Source: NCEH01 sp040049195
GTDB taxonomy: Bacteria; Pseudomonadota; Alphaproteobacteria; Rhizobiales; Xanthobacteraceae
Assembly: GCF_040049195.1 (NCBI RefSeq)
Contig: NZ_JBDZDL010000009.1
Strand: one strand, 5' to 3'
Length of the DNA: 64,000 bases
Numbering within the stretch: the first letter of the stretch is position 1; every line of letters begins with the position of its first letter. A program made the position numbers and the translations under genes. This document shows, one piece after another, positions 60,742 through 64,000 of this stretch. The notes under the pieces are model-generated. The model did not search any database. It saw only the letters and a list, made by a program, of their open reading frames with translations, and had not been told where the DNA came from.

Positions 60742-62267
60742 CCAAGACCAACCACCTCTTCTCCGCCATGCGGGCCGCAGTGCCCGCGCTGGAAAAGCCG
60801 CTCGTTCTGCACCCGGACGGCGCGGTCGAGACCTATGCGGATGCCTTCGCCCTGTCCGCCCGCATGGCGAACCTGCTGGTGGACCTCGGCGTGAAGCCGG
60901 GGGACCGGGTGGCGGTGCAGGTGGAGAAATCCTGGCCGGCGCTGGCGCTCTATCTCGCCGCCGTGCGCGCAGGTGCGGTCTATCTGCCGCTCAACACCGC
61001 CTATACGCTCGCGGAACTCTCCTATTTCCTCTCCGACGCCGAGCCCACCGTGGTGGTGTGCCGGCCGGAGATCGAGGCCGAGGTGCGCGCGCTCGCCACC
61101 TCCCTCGGCGTGCCGCAGGTGGAGACGCTGGGCGCCAACGGCGTCGGCTCGCTCACGGTGAAGGCGCAGGCGTGCCCCGATACGTTCGAGGACGTGGCGC
61201 GCGGGCCGGACGACCTGGCCGGCATCCTCTACACCTCCGGCACCACCGGCCGCGCCAAGGGCGCCATGCTGAGCCACGACAATCTGCTCTCCAATGCCCT
61301 GACGCTGCGGGACTATTGGCGCTTCACGGCGGACGACGTGCTGATCCACGCCTTGCCGCTGTTCCACACCCATGGCCTGTTCGTGGCGAGCAACATCATC
61401 CTGCTGGCTGGCGCGAGCATGATCTTCTGCCCGAAGTTCGATGCCGCCCAGACGCTTGCGCTGATGCCCAAGGCCACCAGCCTCATGGGCGTGCCGACCT
61501 TCTACACCCGCCTGCTGGACCAGAGCGGCCTCACCCGCGCGGCCACCGCGCACATGCGCCTGTTCGTCTCCGGCTCGGCGCCGCTTCTAGCGGAGACCCA
61601 TCGCGCCTTCGAGGAACGCACCGGGCAGGCGATCCTGGAGCGCTACGGCATGACCGAAACCGGCATGAACACCTCCAATCCCTATGAGGGCGAGCGGCGC
61701 GCCGGCACGGTGGGCTTCCCCCTGCCCGGCGTCGACATCCGCATCACCGATCCGGAGAGCGGCAAGGTGCTGGCGGCAGAGGAGATCGGCGCCATCGAGG
61801 TGAAGGGGCCGAACGTGTTCAAGGGCTATTGGAAACTGCCCGAGAAGACCGCCAGCGAATTTCACGACGGCTTCTTCATCACCGGCGACCTCGGCAAGAT
61901 CGACGCCCGCGGCTATGTCCACATCGTCGGGCGCGGCAAGGACCTCGTCATCACCGGCGGCTTCAACGTCTACCCGAAGGAAGTGGAAGGCGAGATCGAC
62001 GCCTTGCCGGGAGTGGTGGAGAGCGCGGTCATCGGCGTGCCCCACAAGGACTTCGGCGAAGGCGTGACGGCGGTGGTGGTGCGCGCGCCGGGCGCCAAGG
62101 TGACCGAAGCCGATATCCATGCGACGCTGGAAAGCCGGCTCGCGAAATTCAAGCTGCCCAAGCGGATCATCTTCGTCGACGAGCTTCCGCGCAACACCAT
62201 GGGCAAGGTGCAGAAGAACGTCCTGAGAGAAACCTACAAGGACATCTATCGCAGCAACGTCGCCTGA
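60738..62267 (+). CDS. matB: Malonyl-CoA synthetase MatB
   Basis: ATP-dependent acyl-adenylate synthetase that activates malonate to malonyl-CoA. The 509-residue protein has the ANL-family motifs: ILYTSGTTGRAKGAMLSHDN (A3 loop, about residue 160), ERYGMTETGMNTSNPYEGER (A5), ITGDLGKIDARGYVHIVGRG (A7/A8), KDLVITGGFNVYPKEVEGEI and NTMGKVQKNVLR (C-terminal lysine, A10). The arginine in RRAGTVGFPLPG and the GMNTSNPYEGERR region match the MatB malonate-binding pocket. It is coupled to matA by a four-base overlap. Confidence 0.93.
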   Translation: MTKTNHLFSAMRAAVPALEKPLVLHPDGAVETYADAFALSARMANLLVDLGVKPGDRVAVQVEKSWPALALYLAAVRAGAVYLPLNTAYTLAELSYFLSDAEPTVVVCRPEIEAEVRALATSLGVPQVETLGANGVGSLTVKAQACPDTFEDVARGPDDLAGILYTSGTTGRAKGAMLSHDNLLSNALTLRDYWRFTADDVLIHALPLFHTHGLFVASNIILLAGASMIFCPKFDAAQTLALMPKATSLMGVPTFYTRLLDQSGLTRAATAHMRLFVSGSAPLLAETHRAFEERTGQAILERYGMTETGMNTSNPYEGERRAGTVGFPLPGVDIRITDPESGKVLAAEEIGAIEVKGPNVFKGYWKLPEKTASEFHDGFFITGDLGKIDARGYVHIVGRGKDLVITGGFNVYPKEVEGEIDALPGVVESAVIGVPHKDFGEGVTAVVVRAPGAKVTEADIHATLESRLAKFKLPKRIIFVDELPRNTMGKVQKNVLRETYKDIYRSNVA

Positions 62268-62409
62268 ACGGCGCGCATCGCCCGGCCTGTCCTACGCCAA
62301 GGGGACATGGCCGGTCCAAGAAGAATGATCGCGACCCCGGACGAACCGGGGCGGGATACTCGGAAACGCCAAGACGAACGCCCGGATCCGGGCGAGGAGG
62401 ACATGCGCC

Positions 62410-63432
62410 ATGTTGATTACCAGACGCCACCTGCTGGCCGGCGCCATCGCCGCGCCCGCCATCCTGAAGCTCACGGGCCCCGCCCGCGCGGCCACCACGC
62501 TGAAGATCTCGCATCAGTTTCCCAGCTCCGGCGGAGATGAAGGCGATTTTCGCGACCGTCTGGTCCGCAAGTTCGCCGAGGAGGTGGAGAAGCGCTCCAA
62601 TGGCGAGCTGAAGTTCGAGCTGTATCCCGGCTCCTCGCTCATGAAGACCAATGCGCAATTCTCCGCCCTGCGGAAGGGCGCGCTGGATATGTCGCTGTAC
62701 CCCGTCTCCTATGCCGGGGGAGAGGCGCCGGAATGCAATATCGGCCTGATGCCGGGGCTGGTTTCTTCCTATAACCAGGGCCTCGCCTGGAAAAATCAGC
62801 CGGTGGGTCAGGAATTCGCCGCCTATCTGGAAAGCAAAGGCATCCGGATCGTCACCTGGATCTGGCAGGCGGGCGGCGTCGCGAGCCGCGAGCGGCCGCT
62901 GGTTTCCCCGGACGATGCCAAGGGCATGAAGGTGCGCGGCGGCTCGCGCGAGATGGACATGGTGCTCCAGGCCGCCGGCGCGGCGGTGCTGTCGCTCCCC
63001 TCCAACGAGCTCTATGTCGCCATGCAGACCGGCGCCTGCGACGCCGGCATCACCTCCTCCACCAGCCTCATCTCGTTCCGCCTGGAGGAATTGTCCAAGA
63101 ACCTCACCACCGGGCGCGGGAAGTCCTATTGGTTCATGCTGGAGCCCTTGCTGATCTCCAAGATCGTCTATGACGGCCTGCCGAAGGCGCAGCAGCAGCT
63201 GATCGACACCGTCGGCGCGGAGATGGAAGCGTTCGGCAAAGCGGGCGCCATGGCGGACGACGAAAAGGTCGCCGAAGTGTTCCAGAAGGCCGGCGCCAAG
63301 ATCCATGATCTCGACGCCGCGACCGTGGACAAATGGCGCACCATCGCCCGCGACACCGCCTGGAAGGACTATGCCGCGAAGACGCCGCTCTCCGCCAAGC
63401 TCTTGAAACTCGCCGAAGATGTGCCGGCATGA
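62410..63432 (+). CDS. dctP: TRAP transporter solute-binding protein DctP
   Basis: Periplasmic substrate-binding subunit of a TRAP dicarboxylate-type transporter, 340 residues. Export signal TRRHLLAGAIAAPAILKLTG (twin-arginine-like) ending near ARAA. The mature protein begins TTLKISHQFPSSGGDEGDFR, then FAEEVEKRSNGELKFELYPG and later GMKVRGGSREMDMVLQAAGA. The last contains the conserved arginine that binds the substrate carboxylate in DctP proteins. Position after matAB makes malonate a likely substrate. The stop overlaps the dctQ start. Confidence 0.9.
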   Translation: MLITRRHLLAGAIAAPAILKLTGPARAATTLKISHQFPSSGGDEGDFRDRLVRKFAEEVEKRSNGELKFELYPGSSLMKTNAQFSALRKGALDMSLYPVSYAGGEAPECNIGLMPGLVSSYNQGLAWKNQPVGQEFAAYLESKGIRIVTWIWQAGGVASRERPLVSPDDAKGMKVRGGSREMDMVLQAAGAAVLSLPSNELYVAMQTGACDAGITSSTSLISFRLEELSKNLTTGRGKSYWFMLEPLLISKIVYDGLPKAQQQLIDTVGAEMEAFGKAGAMADDEKVAEVFQKAGAKIHDLDAATVDKWRTIARDTAWKDYAAKTPLSAKLLKLAEDVPA

Positions 63433-63989
63433 GCCACGGTATTGATATCGGTCCGGCCGGGGCTCACGTCTCGGCCAGCCAGCCGCTCCCCCCGCTTCTC
63501 TCCACGCTCCAAGGAGCCCTGTCCCTCGTCAATCGGATCATCGTCGCCCTGGCTTCGATCGCACTGGTGGCGGCCAGCCTGATCCTGTCCTACAGCGTCG
63601 TCACGCGCCTGCTGTTCCACGCGCCCACCTATTGGCAGGACGAGGCCTCGGTCTTCCTGCTGGTGGGCGCCACCTTCATGACCGCGGCCTATGTCCAGGG
63701 CCGGCGCGGCCATGTGGCGATCGAGGCGCTGAGCGCGCTGCTGCCGCCGCGCGTGAACGCCGCCCGGCTGCTGGTGGTGGACATCGCCAGCTTCACCTTC
63801 TGCGCCTTCTTCACGTGGAAATCGTTCGTGCTGCTGGAAGAGGCCTGGATCGACGGCCATGTCTCCTCCTCCACCTGGGCCCCGCCTTTGTGGATTCCCT
63901 ACGCCACCATGACCCTTGGCATGGGCCTGCTGTCGGTGCAGATCGCGCTGCAGATCGCCTGCGCCCTCGCCCGGAGGACCCGCCCATGA
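63429..63989 (+). CDS. dctQ: TRAP transporter small permease DctQ
   Basis: Four-helix small membrane subunit of a TRAP transporter, 186 residues. Helices are visible at about residues 35-60, 75-95 (EASVFLLVGATFMTAAYVQG), 115-140 and 155-180. The family motif region YWQDEASVFLLVG with R-x-GHVAIE (RRGHVAIEALSALLPPRV) is present. It overlaps dctP upstream and dctM downstream by four bases, so the three genes are translationally coupled. Confidence 0.88.
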   Translation: MSHGIDIGPAGAHVSASQPLPPLLSTLQGALSLVNRIIVALASIALVAASLILSYSVVTRLLFHAPTYWQDEASVFLLVGATFMTAAYVQGRRGHVAIEALSALLPPRVNAARLLVVDIASFTFCAFFTWKSFVLLEEAWIDGHVSSSTWAPPLWIPYATMTLGMGLLSVQIALQIACALARRTRP

Positions 63990-64000
63990 GCACGCTCGTC
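63986..64000 (+). CDS. dctM: TRAP transporter large permease DctM, 5' end only
   Basis: An ATG overlapping the dctQ stop (ATGA) opens a frame (MSTLV) that leaves the window after five codons. By gene order in TRAP operons it is the large membrane subunit; the sequence here is too short to show this on its own. Confidence 0.6.

Noticed and set aside
59085..62267. A 1,060-codon open frame running from before matA into matB
   Set aside because: Its first 550 codons are an out-of-frame reading of matA (arginine/proline-rich), and only the last part is MatB, which has its own start with a four-base overlap.

Overview
The window is GC-rich chromosomal DNA of an alphaproteobacterium, most likely order Hyphomicrobiales and possibly Xanthobacteraceae (Xanthobacter/Ancylobacter-like). 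This placement is inferred from the carotenoid gene set (crtZ, crtW, crtX, crtB, crtI, crtY), the matR-matA-matB malonate genes with a TRAP transporter, and an mntH gene preceded by palindromic metal-regulator-like boxes. No rRNA or ribosomal protein gene is present to fix the taxonomy.

Layout. 0-7.2 kb: carotenoid biosynthesis, with crtZ-crtW on the plus strand and crtY, crtI-crtB-crtX on the minus strand. 7.3-12.3 kb: an eroded zone with one AraC regulator and one secreted hydrolase among decayed genes (two DUF302 genes, a livF fragment, a MaoC gene without a start, an IS5-like remnant). 12.3-18.8 kb: a complete RND efflux operon and a divergent TetR regulator, with two near-identical operator palindromes between them. 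18.9-25.3 kb: IS remnants (IS3 with both terminal repeats, IS256, IS21), a Tat-exported SDR, two AraC regulators and a frameshifted flavoprotein that lacks the redox cysteines of its family. 25.7-29.9 kb: a bufferin-type (DUF2282/MNIO/DUF2063/DoxX) copper-RiPP operon with an extra unrecognised gene, then a MAPEG gene and a convergent catalase-like gene. 31-40 kb: AraC, a sodium/proton antiporter fused out of frame to a truncated TonB receptor, an SDR/LysR pair, a hydrolase and half an amidase gene.

40.7-54.5 kb is an accessory island ending at the 3' end of a tRNA-Arg(CCG). It has two modules bounded by diverged direct repeats. The first is a minus-strand operon: AbiEi antitoxin, AbiEii toxin, AbiJ-NTD4 protein, and a giant STAND NTPase with a nuclease-like N-terminus. 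The toxin and the STAND gene are each interrupted by one in-frame TGA. The second module holds four or five uncharacterised genes, two of them frameshifted. No recombinase gene is visible in either module.

54.7-64 kb returns to ordinary chromosome: a secreted small protein, a GMC oxidoreductase, the Mn/Fe transporter MntH, and a malonate regulon (MatR, MalonylCoA decarboxylase MatA, malonyl-CoA synthetase MatB) followed by a DctPQM TRAP transporter that runs off the window end.
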